In this document: one piece after another, positions 24,119 through 32,104 of the stretch
Position numbering within the stretch: the first letter of the stretch is position 1
Layout: every line of letters begins with the position of its first letter
Source of the DNA: VAXT01 sp963774625
GTDB lineage: Bacteria > Actinomycetota > Thermoleophilia > Gaiellales > Gaiellaceae
Reading direction: 5' to 3'
Assembly (NCBI GenBank): GCA_963774625.1
Contig: CAVZFQ010000013.1
Span: 1,364,001-1,428,000 of the forward strand
Length of the DNA stretch: 64,000 nt
Translations under genes and position numbers: made by a program
The notes under the pieces: generated by a model
What the model was told of the DNA's origin: nothing
Database searches by the model: none
The model's input: the letters and a program-made list of their open reading frames with translations, nothing else

Positions 24119-25368
24119 TCACGCGGCGTGTTGCCGCGCAACCCTGCTCCAGAGGATCGAGAAGTGAGGATTGATGTCGAGAGCCCGGCGGAAGAGCGTT
24201 CGGGCCACGGCGTGGTTCCCGACACAGCGCTCCGCCATCGCGCGGTGGAACACCCAGCTCGCGTCACGTGTGCCGAGGCGAAGCGCACGCCGGGCGAAGG
24301 CGAGGCCCTCTCGGCATCGACCGTTACGGACGAGCGCCCACCCCAGCGCGTCGTCGCCGACGACGCTCGGCCGGTCTCGGTACCCGCGTCGAGCGAGAGC
24401 GAGGCCTTCGCCGAGGCGAATCCCGCGGTCGACCTGGAATGTGGCCAGGTCGAGGCTCATGTGGACGCCGTATCTCGTCTCGTAGCGGAGGGACTCGAAC
24501 GCGTCACGGTAGGCGTCCTGGGCGAGGGCCTCTCGTCCCGTCAGCCGGTAGAGATCGCCGAGCGCCTCGCGCGAGCCGCGCCGGCACGCTTCATCAGCCC
24601 GATCGCCTGCTCGAAGCGCCCGCGGGCCGCCTCGACATGTCCGAGCCCTTCGAGGGCCGACCCGTATCCCGGTGAGACCGCGAGCGCTGCGCGGAAGCGC
24701 CGCGCCGCGACCGCGGTCTGGCCTTGCGAGAGGGCGAGCTTCCCCAGGTGTGCGAGCACCCAGGCAGAGCGCTCCTGGTGCCCGGCGGCCGACGCGAGCG
24801 CGAGCCGCATCGCCGCTTCGGCCTCCTGTGGCCTGCCGAGCAGCTCCCGTGCGTACGAGACCCGTGCATACGCAGAGGAGCTCGGGCGCAGCTCGACCAT
24901 GCGGTCGAAGGCCGCGAATGCGCCCTCGTAACGGCCGAGCTCGATCAGGGCATCGCCGATGACTCCGTAGTGCAGCGCGGAGTACGGCGCGATCCTGGCC
25001 GCTCGCCGGCCGTACGCGAGCCCGCCGCGGAAGTCGTGGCGGGCGAGTGCGAGCGAGCCGAGCGCCCCGAGCGTTGTCGCATTCCGAGGCTCGAGCGCCA
25101 GTGCCCGCCGCAGAGCCCGCTCCGAGCGGGGGTAGTACGCGGCTTCGCCCGTCTCGCGCGTGAGCTGCTGGTACGCGAGCCCGAGCTCGAGGTACGCCCG
25201 CGCGTCCTTCGCGTCCCGTTGCTCGAGCTTGGCGACGAGCGCCGCGGTGCCGCCGGAGGACGAGCTTGCCTTTGCGCTCTCCGCAGGGTCGCGGAGCGCG
25301 CCGCCGGTGAGCGAGATGGTGGCGGCCAGCGCCGCCACCATCCCTGCGATCGCGAGTCGCTTGCGCAT
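24119..25368 (-). CDS. Secreted TPR-repeat protein, one frameshift
   Basis: About 415 residues. A signal peptide (MRKRLAIAGMVAALAATISLTGGA) is followed by at least six TPR units (for example AYLELGLAYQQLTRETGEAAYYPRSERALRRALALEP and ALHYGVIGDALIELGRYEGAFAAFDRMVELRP). A break near 24580 ends the first frame at 24541. The other frame continues EALGDLYRLTGREALAQDAY through two more TPRs to 24119. It sits between the DUF4331 gene (4-base gap) and the anti-sigma gene. DUF4331 and TPR proteins occurring together suggests that they form an extracytoplasmic pair controlled by the ECF sigma. That is inference from the operon. Confidence 0.82.
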
Positions 25369-25372
25369 CTCG

Positions 25373-26830
25373 CTATGGGTTGTCGTGCTGTCGGTTGCGC
25401 CCGTCGGCGGGCGTCCCGAGGAACGGGAAGCTCGGCGAGAGGGCCTGGTCGTCCGTGTTGACGCCGTCTCCGATGCGCGCCCCGACGTAGTTGGGGCCGC
25501 CGACGACGCGCACGGCGATGTCGGTCACGTCGTCCTTCGGCCGCCGGCCGTTGGGCCAGCCGGCGAGGTCCGGCGTGTCGGCGAGCACGGTCATCCGCCG
25601 CTGCGCCGCGAGGGGGGTCGGCGCCACGCCCAGGTTCAGGCGCAGGAGCTCCGACAACCGCGTGTTGCTCGGCTGGTACTTGAGCAGCAGGTTGACGAGA
25701 TCCTCACGGTCGGTGGTCGCCGCCGGCACGCCGAAGACGAGCTGGAGCGACAGTGCGAGGCGTGGGTTGAGGTAGTAGTCGCGGAACCGTTGCTCCTGCT
25801 GGGGCTCCCGCGTGTTCCATTCGTCCTTGTCCTCGGTGCCGATGATCGTCTCGTTGATCAACGGGTTGGCGAGGCGCTGGATCTGCGTCACCTGGTCGCC
25901 GTGGTCTCGACCCTTGAGGCCGAGCCGGTCTGCGACCTGCGCCCGCGGGCGACCGGTGCTCGCGTACGCGCCGATCGTGGACGAGCCGCCCGTGATCATC
26001 ATCGCGGGCACCTCGAGCGCGATCGTCGAGACGTTGAACCCGGAGAGCATGTCGACGCCGAACGGGTTCACGTTGTCGTTCGCGTCCTCCGCGGCCGTCA
26101 GAGCGGGGACCGGCCGGCGGAAGTTGAACGTGTCGAACACGCCGCCGAGGTCGATGTAGAACGGGTCCTGCCGCTGTCCGGCGAAGACCTTCACGCCGGG
26201 CTTCGGCTCGTGGATGCCCTGCGCCGCGAGCGCGTCGTAGTTGGGCATCGTCCTCGGTCCGACGTTCGACGGCACTGCGATCAGGCCACGCGCGATCCGC
26301 GTGCGGTGATGCCCTCTGACCATGGTCACGTCGTAGCGCTGCCGCAGGCCGAGGCCCTCCGAGCCCGGCCCCTCGAGGGCCGTGATCGGTGCAAACGGCC
26401 CCGCGCCGCCGAGGTACGAAAGGAACAGGTCGGCGTCATCGACGGTTCCGCGGATCTCGGTGCGGAACTTGAACTCGAAGCTGACGTCGTCCGCCCGCCC
26501 GTCCCGGTCGTTGTCGACGTGGAACGCGTACGTGACGCTCGGGTCGAAGTTGTAGTAGTTGGGGCCGGAGCTCGGCTCCGCGCCCGGGTTGACGTTGGCG
26601 ACGAGCACGACCTTGTCCTGGTTGCCCGGCTCGTAGCTTCGGAACATGAAGAAGTCACTGATGTCCGCCGGGCCGTCCAGCGAAATGAGCGGCGCCTCGC
26701 GGTGACTCGCGGCAAACGCCGACTCGGGCCCGGTTCCGCGTGCCGCGACGACCGCGAGCACGAGGCCGGCCAGTGCCAGCGCGAGCGCCACGGCCCGTCT
26801 CCTATCGATTCCCACTCTCTGCATAGCCAT
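25373..26830 (-). CDS. DUF4331-family secreted protein
   Basis: A 485-residue exported protein. Residues 1-40 form a signal segment (RRRAVALALALAGLVLAVVAARG). The mature part begins ASHREAPLISLDGPADISDFFMF, the DUF4331 hallmark, followed by YEPGNQDKVVLVANVNPGAEP and NYDALAAQGI. The family is found in ECF-sigma-linked clusters in many phyla, but its biochemical role is unknown. The start is ATG 26830 with AGGAGAAGGG upstream. It is the first gene of a tight unit DUF4331-TPR-anti-sigma-sigma, transcribed toward ornithine carbamoyltransferase. The frame is fully intact. Confidence 0.9.
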   Translation of the reverse strand: MAMQRVGIDRRRAVALALALAGLVLAVVAARGTGPESAFAASHREAPLISLDGPADISDFFMFRSYEPGNQDKVVLVANVNPGAEPSSGPNYYNFDPSVTYAFHVDNDRDGRADDVSFEFKFRTEIRGTVDDADLFLSYLGGAGPFAPITALEGPGSEGLGLRQRYDVTMVRGHHRTRIARGLIAVPSNVGPRTMPNYDALAAQGIHEPKPGVKVFAGQRQDPFYIDLGGVFDTFNFRRPVPALTAAEDANDNVNPFGVDMLSGFNVSTIALEVPAMMITGGSSTIGAYASTGRPRAQVADRLGLKGRDHGDQVTQIQRLANPLINETIIGTEDKDEWNTREPQQEQRFRDYYLNPRLALSLQLVFGVPAATTDREDLVNLLLKYQPSNTRLSELLRLNLGVAPTPLAAQRRMTVLADTPDLAGWPNGRRPKDDVTDIAVRVVGGPNYVGARIGDGVNTDDQALSPSFPFLGTPADGRNRQHDNP

Positions 26831-26903
26831 CCCTTCTCCTGACTTGACCCCGTTGGGTTACGGCCCTGGTTCGCCCAGCGGCAGGAAACGGTTCGGAATG
26901 TGG

Positions 26904-27810
26904 CTAGGCGGTGATGCGCGTGCCCGCGCGGCCTTCGAGGGCCGCCGACGAGAGCGTCTTGCGACGTGATCAGCGTCTCGCCGCCCGCGCGCGCGAGATC
27001 GATCGCAGCCTCGACCTTCGGCCTCATCGAGCCGGGCGGCAGCTCGGGCAGGAGCCCCTCCGCCTCGTCGGCCGTCAGCTCACGCAGCTCTTCGGGGCTC
27101 TTTGTCCCGAAGGCGCGGTACACCGCCGGGACCTCCGTGAGGATCAGCAGCCGCGTTGCGCCGAGCTGCCTGGCGAGGAGCGCCGACGCTCGATCCTTGT
27201 CGATGACGGCGTCGATGCCCTTGAGCTTTCCATCCCGCCTGGTGACGGGAATCCCACCCCCGCCACACGCGACGGCGATTGCCCCGCTGCCGACCAGCGC
27301 GCGGATCGAGTCGAGCTCGACGATCTCGAGCGGGGCGGGGGAGGGGACGACGCGCCGAAACCCGCGGCCCGCGTCCTCCACGAGCTGCCAGCCCCGCTCC
27401 CGCTCCAGAGCCTCCGCCTGGTCGCCGCTGTAGAAGGGGCCGATCGGCTTCGTCGGCCGCTCGAAGGCGTCGTCACTCGCATCGACCACGACGTGGGTGA
27501 GCAGACAGGCGACGGGTCGGCCGGCGGCGGGCGCGAGCTCGCTCTCGATCAGGGCGCCGATTTCGGCCTGTGTCTGGGCGACGGCGAGCCAGAGCGGCAG
27601 CGGCGGCACCTCGTCGGCAGCGCGCTCTTGGCGAAGCAGCTCGTTTCCGACCTGGGGGCCGTTCCCGTGCGTGACGACGACGTCGCCCTCGCCCACGAGC
27701 GGCGCGAGTGCCCCGAAGGTGTCCCGGAGAGCAGCGAGCTGCTCTGCAGCGGTGCCCCGTTCGCCGGCCCGCACGAGTGCGTTGCCGCCGAGCGCGATGA
27801 CGAGGGTCAC
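26904..27810 (-). CDS. arcC: Carbamate kinase, frameshifted at the C-terminus
   Basis: The enzyme converts carbamoyl phosphate and ADP to ATP, CO2 and ammonia. Motifs: MTLVIALGGNALVRAGERG, VVVTHGNGPQVGNELLRQE, VASGG-type AVACGGGGIPVTRRDGKLKGIDAVIDKD, and SMRPKVEAAIDLARAGGETLITS. The frame shifts near 26955. The open frame runs on into DUF4331 DNA, while the neighbouring frame gives LEGRAGTRITA and a TAG at 26906-26904, the correct family end. Corrected length is about 302 residues. It starts one base after the cyclic-2,3-DPG-synthetase-like gene, so the two are co-translated. Confidence 0.93.
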
Positions 27811-27811
27811 G

Positions 27812-29164
27812 CTAACCGGTCGCGACTGCGGCCGGCTCGGGCTCGATGAGGCCGTGCTCGGCGAGCACGCCGGCGAGCGTCGGCTCTCCGACTTCCTGCA
27901 GGCGGTAGGTGACCCGCAGCGCGGGCCGGTCGAAGTCGATCAGCCGGCGGAGGTCGATCGGGGTCCCGATCAGCACGAGCTCCGGGTCGGCCTTCTTGAT
28001 CGTCTCGCAAAGATCTTCGCGCTGCTTCTTCCCGTAGCCCATCGCGGGCAGCAGTGCGCCGACGTGCGGGTATTCGTCGTAGATCGCCTGGATCGAGCCG
28101 ACCGCGAACGGTCGCGGGTCGACGAGCTCGGCAGCTCCGTTCGCCTTGGCCGCCAGGACGGCCGCGCCGTAGGTCATCTCGCCGTGGGTCAGGGTCGGCC
28201 CGTCCTCGATGGCGAGCACGCGCTTGCCGGCGATCTGCTTGGCGTCGCCCTCGACGACGAACGGCGAGGCGGCCAGCACGACCTGAGCCGTCGGATTGTG
28301 CGTGCGTATCGACTCGAGGACCGCGTCGATACCCTCGGGATCCGCGCTGTCGACCTTGTTGACGACGCAGACATGCGCCATCCGCAGGTTCGTCTCGCCG
28401 GGGTGGTAGCGCAGCTCGTGGCCGGCCCGGTGCGGATCGACGACGACGACGTGAACGTTCGGCTTGATGAACGGCGTGTCGTTGTTGCCTCCGTCCCACA
28501 GGATGACGTCGGCCTCCCGCTCGGCCTGATCGAGGATCTTCGCGTAGTCGATGCCCGCGAAGACCAGATTGCCCTCGGCGATGTGCGGCTCGTACTCCTC
28601 GCGCTCCTCGATCGTGGCGTCAGCCGCCTCGAGGTCCTCGTAGCGCTCGAAGCGCTGGGCGACCTGCTTCGTCAGGTCTCCGTAGGGCATGGGGTGCCGC
28701 AGGACCGCGACCCGCTTCCCGCTCTCGCGGAGCAGCGCGGCGATGTGCCGGGTGGTCTGGCTCTTGCCGCTCCCGGTGCGGACGGCACAGACGGCGACGA
28801 CCGGCTTCGACGAGGTCAGCATGGTGTCGTGCGGCGAGAGCAGGCGGAAGCCGGCTCCGGCCGCGAGCGTGCGCGATGCGATGTGCATCACGTGCTCGTG
28901 GGTCACGTCGGAATAGGCGAAGACGACCTCGTCGATGCGTTGGTCGCGGATCAGGTCGGTGAGCTCGCTCTCCGGCCGGATCGGGATGCCCTCCGGGTAG
29001 AGATCGCCCGCCAGCTCGGTGGGATAGACGCGCCCGTCGATGTTCGGGATCTGCGTCGCGGTGAACGCGACGACCTCGTACTCCTGACGGCCCCGATACA
29101 CGAGGTTGAAGTTGTGGAAGTCGCGGCCGGCGGCCCCCGCAACCACTACACGCGTCCGCGCCAT
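27812..29164 (-). CDS. Cyclic 2,3-diphosphoglycerate synthetase-like GTPase
   Basis: A 450-residue protein of the cPGS-like P-loop family. An N-terminal Rossmann part (RVVVAGAAGRDFHNFNLVYRG) is followed by a P-loop (VCAVRTGSGKSQTTRHIAALL), a switch region (VILWDGGNNDTPFIKP) and VVNKVDSADPEGIDAVLE. In the methanogen enzyme the activity is ATP-dependent cyclisation of 2,3-bisphosphoglycerate. In bacteria the role is not settled, but homologues repeatedly sit beside carbamate kinase, as here. CATAAT lies 8 bases before ATG 29164, so it is probably leaderless. It is divergent from ferritin and heads the long leftward set. Confidence 0.87.
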   Translation of the reverse strand: MARTRVVVAGAAGRDFHNFNLVYRGRQEYEVVAFTATQIPNIDGRVYPTELAGDLYPEGIPIRPESELTDLIRDQRIDEVVFAYSDVTHEHVMHIASRTLAAGAGFRLLSPHDTMLTSSKPVVAVCAVRTGSGKSQTTRHIAALLRESGKRVAVLRHPMPYGDLTKQVAQRFERYEDLEAADATIEEREEYEPHIAEGNLVFAGIDYAKILDQAEREADVILWDGGNNDTPFIKPNVHVVVVDPHRAGHELRYHPGETNLRMAHVCVVNKVDSADPEGIDAVLESIRTHNPTAQVVLAASPFVVEGDAKQIAGKRVLAIEDGPTLTHGEMTYGAAVLAAKANGAAELVDPRPFAVGSIQAIYDEYPHVGALLPAMGYGKKQREDLCETIKKADPELVLIGTPIDLRRLIDFDRPALRVTYRLQEVGEPTLAGVLAEHGLIEPEPAAVATG

Positions 29165-29217
29165 GTATACGGATTATGCACCTAGTCATCGGACGGAGCG
29201 CGCTAGAGTCGTTCGCG

Positions 29218-29748
29218 ATGGCCCGTTTCCCGCAGGCATTGAACGAGCAGGTCGCGCACGAGTTCGCGGCCTCTCAGCAGTACGTCGCAATCGCGGTCTA
29301 CTACGACTCCGAGACGCTCTCTCAGCTCGCCGGGCACTTCTACCGGCAGTCGCTCGAGGAGCGCAACCACGCGATGATGCTCGTCCAGTACCTGCTCGAC
29401 GCTGGACATGAGGTAGCGACGCCGGGGGTCGAGGCGCCTCAGGCCTCGTTCTCGGACGTGCGGGCGCCGGTGGCGCTGGCGCTGGAGCAAGAGCAGCGGG
29501 TGACCGAGCAGATTGCGGCGCTGGTCGCTCTCGCACGCGAAGAGAACGACCTCGTCGGCGAGCAGTTCCTGCACTGGTTCCTCGCCGAGCAGCGCGAAGA
29601 GGTGGCGTCGATGTCCGACCTGCTTGCGATCGTCGAGCGGGCCTCGGAGTCGAATGTCCTCCTGGTCGAGGACTATCTGGCGCGGAATTCAGTAGGCGAC
29701 CAGGGCGAGAGCGCGACCGCGCCTCCCGCCGCCGGTGGCGCGCTCTGA
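29218..29748 (+). CDS. Bacterial non-haem ferritin
   Basis: A 176-residue ferritin that stores iron as a 24-mer shell. It has the four-helix pattern with di-iron ligands in LNEQVAHEFAASQQYVAIAVYYD, LEERNHAMMLVQYLLDAGH (the ExxH pair), and EQEQRVTEQIAALVALAREENDLVGEQFLHWFLAEQREE. The C-terminal tail (after residue 150) is low-complexity. TAGAGT lies 8 bases before ATG 29218, a leaderless layout; the upstream in-frame start at 29176 is less likely. It shares a 53-base promoter region with the divergent cPGS-like gene. Confidence 0.93.
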   Translation: MARFPQALNEQVAHEFAASQQYVAIAVYYDSETLSQLAGHFYRQSLEERNHAMMLVQYLLDAGHEVATPGVEAPQASFSDVRAPVALALEQEQRVTEQIAALVALAREENDLVGEQFLHWFLAEQREEVASMSDLLAIVERASESNVLLVEDYLARNSVGDQGESATAPPAAGGAL

Positions 29749-29778
29749 CAGATCAACAGTCTTAGAAAGGACGGCTTG

Positions 29779-30075
29779 ATGGCGTCGAGTTCAAAAAAAC
29801 GCACGACGATGGCAAAGATGAATCGCGAGCGGGCCGTGAAGGAGAAACAGGCCAAGAAGCAGGAACGACGGGAGCTGAAGAAGGCGATCCGCGAGGCGGA
29901 GGAACGTGGGGAGACCTTGGCCGGCGAGCAGCTCGGCGAGATCATCGTGGACGAGGTCACGGGCGAGCCGCTCCTCGACGAGGACACCGGCAAGCCGCTC
30001 CGGAAGCCTCCGATCCCGCTACCGGTCGCCGAGGACGACGCGGATCCCGAAGCAGAGAAAGAGGAAGAGGTCTAG
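29779..30075 (+). CDS. Small charged protein, function unknown
   Basis: A 98-residue hydrophilic protein. Residues 1-45 are Lys/Arg-rich and helical (MNRERAVKEKQAKKQERRELKK). Residues 46-80 include EIIVDEVTGEPLLDEDTGKPLRKPP. The tail is acidic. The split of basic head and acidic tail suggests nucleic-acid contact or a disordered linker, but no domain is recognised. ATG 29779 follows AGAAAGGA. It lies 30 bases after ferritin and overlaps the convergent peptidase stop by four bases. Confidence 0.65.
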   Translation: MASSSKKRTTMAKMNRERAVKEKQAKKQERRELKKAIREAEERGETLAGEQLGEIIVDEVTGEPLLDEDTGKPLRKPPIPLPVAEDDADPEAEKEEEV

Positions 30076-31556
30076 CTCAGCGTCTCGCGGACGAGCGTGG
30101 CCACCGCGTCCATCTCGATCTCGTCCCCGGTCACGTCGCGGAGCATGTCGTCGGCCGTCTGGCTCATGCCGAGCGACCACAGCTCTCGCAGCAGCGAGCC
30201 TGCCTCGCGGTTCGTGAACCAGTCGCTGCCGTAGCGCTCCCGCAGGTGCGTGCGCAGCTGGGCCTCGAACGCCCATGAGCGCAGGTACCCCGTGACGTAG
30301 AAGCTGGCGTCGATGTCGCCCAGATAGTCGGCCTCCGCCGGCTCGATCTTCAGCGCATCGCCGAGGAGCGCGACGTAGCGGGACGACTGCGTCGTGACGT
30401 CGTCCGTCTCGTGGAACTCCAGCTCGTAGAGGAGCTTGGCGCAGTACCGGCGCACCATGTAGAGGAGCTGGGTCGTCCCTTCCTCGGCGAACTCCTGCGG
30501 TCGCGGGAAGTCCAGGCGCTTCGACAGCCAGGCGGGGTCGTCCGTCAGGTGCTGCATGAGCATGGCCCAGCCCTCGGTGACCGCGACGTCGCCGAGGCGC
30601 TTCTGCTCCATCGAGAGGTTGGCCGACGTGTTGGCGTAATGCTCGGTGTGGCCGGCCTCGTGGAAGAGAGCGCGCCAGTCGTCGGCGCCGCCCATCGGTT
30701 GGATGACGAGGACGACGCGGCCGGGCACCTCGATCGGTGCGCAGAAGGCACGCGGGCTCTTCTTCGGTCGCCGCTCGACGTCCAGCTCCACGTTCTGCTG
30801 CGAGCGCAGGTCGATGCCCATGTCCGAGAGCGTCGCCTCGAGCGCGGGCATCATCCGGTTCTCCGGGAACTGATCGTCCCACTGCGGTGCGCGGAAGCTC
30901 CGCAGGACGTCCCAGCGCTTCGCTTCGGCGAGGCCGACGCCGATGCGCGCGCGGAACAGCTTGTCGGCCGCTTCCTCGTAGAGGGACTCCGTGGAGTCGA
31001 GGAGCGCACGGCACTGCGAGGCGAGCTCGTCCAGGCGGAAGCCGAAGCTGCGGTAGAGCTCGGCGTAGTTCGGAGCGCCCAGTTCGCCCACTGCGCGGCG
31101 AACGACGTCGACGCCCTCCAGGTAGAGCGGGTTGATGTGCTCCTCCGTCAGCTCGACGCGGGTGCGGTCGAGCCGCTCGCGCTGGTCACGGTCGGGCTCG
31201 TTCGCGATCGTCGGGCGCAGCATCCGGAACGGGATCTTCGATCCGTCGACGTCGGCCTCGAGACTCGCCTCGAGCTGCGCGACCTTCTCGCTCTGCTCGC
31301 GCGTCAGCTCGCTGAGATAGCCCTCCGAGGCGAAGCGCCACAGCTCGCGGATGCCCCAGTCGCCGTCTGCCATCTCGCCGAGGGCCTTCGCCTGCTCGAG
31401 GTCGGTCAGCTCCGAGTAGCGGTCGTAGATCGGCGCGAGGTCGAGCGTGTCCTTGAGCCCCGCGTAGTGGAGGTAGTACTCCTCGTCGAGCTCGGCGATG
31501 AAACGGTCGGCCCGGTCGCGGAAGCGGTCCAGGTCGATGGGGGAGGGCGGCGGCAC
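30072..31556 (-). CDS. M3-like zinc metallopeptidase (HEAGH)
   Basis: A 494-residue, all-helical peptidase. The zinc site is LFHEAGHTEHYANTS (HExxH with Glu) near residue 292. About 30 residues later comes DVAVTEGWAMLMQHL, which supplies the third ligand Glu as in the M3/M32 gluzincins. No signal peptide is present. It is soluble and probably degrades peptides in the cytoplasm. The GTG start at 31556 lies six bases after TATCCT on its strand, part of a shared promoter with yjbQ. The frame is intact. Exact substrate preference cannot be told. Confidence 0.85.
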   Translation of the reverse strand: MPPPSPIDLDRFRDRADRFIAELDEEYYLHYAGLKDTLDLAPIYDRYSELTDLEQAKALGEMADGDWGIRELWRFASEGYLSELTREQSEKVAQLEASLEADVDGSKIPFRMLRPTIANEPDRDQRERLDRTRVELTEEHINPLYLEGVDVVRRAVGELGAPNYAELYRSFGFRLDELASQCRALLDSTESLYEEAADKLFRARIGVGLAEAKRWDVLRSFRAPQWDDQFPENRMMPALEATLSDMGIDLRSQQNVELDVERRPKKSPRAFCAPIEVPGRVVLVIQPMGGADDWRALFHEAGHTEHYANTSANLSMEQKRLGDVAVTEGWAMLMQHLTDDPAWLSKRLDFPRPQEFAEEGTTQLLYMVRRYCAKLLYELEFHETDDVTTQSSRYVALLGDALKIEPAEADYLGDIDASFYVTGYLRSWAFEAQLRTHLRERYGSDWFTNREAGSLLRELWSLGMSQTADDMLRDVTGDEIEMDAVATLVRETLS

Positions 31557-31561
31557 CGGCG

Positions 31562-31568
31562 TAGGATA
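31562..31568. promoter_or_regulatory. Bidirectional leaderless promoter core shared by the peptidase and yjbQ
   Basis: TAGGATA holds two overlapping -10 boxes. On the plus strand TAGGAT (31562-31567) is followed by six bases and the yjbQ GTG (31574). On the minus strand TATCCT (31568-31563) is followed by six bases and the peptidase GTG (31556). Both start codons would be at or near the first transcribed base. Only 17 bases separate the two coding regions. Confidence 0.6.
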
Positions 31569-31573
31569 GCGGC

Positions 31574-31972
31574 GTGCGGGAGATCAGCCTGACGACGGAT
31601 CGCAAGACGCAGCTCGTCGACATCACCCAGAAGGTGCGGGCGGCCTTCGAGGGGGCGAACGGCGCCTCGGCCGCGTTGATCTACGTGCCGCACACGACCG
31701 CGGGGGTGACGATTCAGGAGCACGCCGATCCGGCGGTCGCGCGGGACCTCGAGGCGGCGATGGAGCGCATGGTCGGCGACGACTGGGGCTGGCAGCACAT
31801 CGAGGACGGGGAGGAGAACGCGCCCTCGCATGTGCGTGCCGCGCTCGCCGGCCCGCAGGTCCTCGTCCCCGCAGCCGACGGCAAGCTCGCGCTCGGCACC
31901 TGGCAGGGCATCTTCTTCTGCGAGTTCGACGGCCCGCGCTCGCGGAAGGTCTACGTCACACCGCTCCGCTGA
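31574..31972 (+). CDS. yjbQ: YjbQ / UPF0047 family protein
   Basis: A 132-residue single-domain protein. Conserved residues are LIYVPHTTAGVTIQEHADPAVARDL (His-Thr-Thr and Glu-His), DDWGWQHIEDGEENAPSHVRAAL, and LGTWQGIFFCEFDGPRSRKV, all YjbQ hallmarks. Members have weak thiamine-phosphate synthase activity, but their main role is unsettled. The start is GTG 31574, leaderless from the shared promoter. The stop at 31972 is followed by a repeat-rich hairpin region before the convergent acetyltransferase gene. Confidence 0.93.
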   Translation: MREISLTTDRKTQLVDITQKVRAAFEGANGASAALIYVPHTTAGVTIQEHADPAVARDLEAAMERMVGDDWGWQHIEDGEENAPSHVRAALAGPQVLVPAADGKLALGTWQGIFFCEFDGPRSRKVYVTPLR

Positions 31973-31986
31973 CGAAGCAGCCGTGT

Positions 31987-32101
31987 CCGGTGCCTGGCAC
32001 CGGCCATGGCGGCAACGGCCAAGTGGCGCTCGTGCTGGAGCCAAAGGCGAGCTCTGGAGCTCGCAGTTGGGCCATGTCTGGTGCCTGGCACCAGACATGG
32101 C
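31987..32101. repeat. REP-like doublet of GGTGCCTGGCACC palindromes
   Basis: Three perfect dyads in 115 bases. CCGGTGCC-T-GGCACCGG lies at 31987-32003. GCGAGCTC-TG-GAGCTCGC lies at 32047-32064. GCCATGTCTGGTGCC-T-GGCACCAGACATGGC (15-bp arms) lies at 32071-32101. The first and third share the core GGTGCCTGGCACC and a following CATGGCGG, so they are copies of one repeat. They sit between two convergent genes, the usual place for REP/BIME-type elements and terminators. No transposase of the REP-associated type is in the window. Confidence 0.75.
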
Positions 32102-32104
32102 GGT

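Noticed and set aside
25160..26842. 560-codon plus-strand ORF opposite DUF4331
   Set aside because: Val/Arg/Glu-rich shadow; the DUF4331 frame is intact and recognised.
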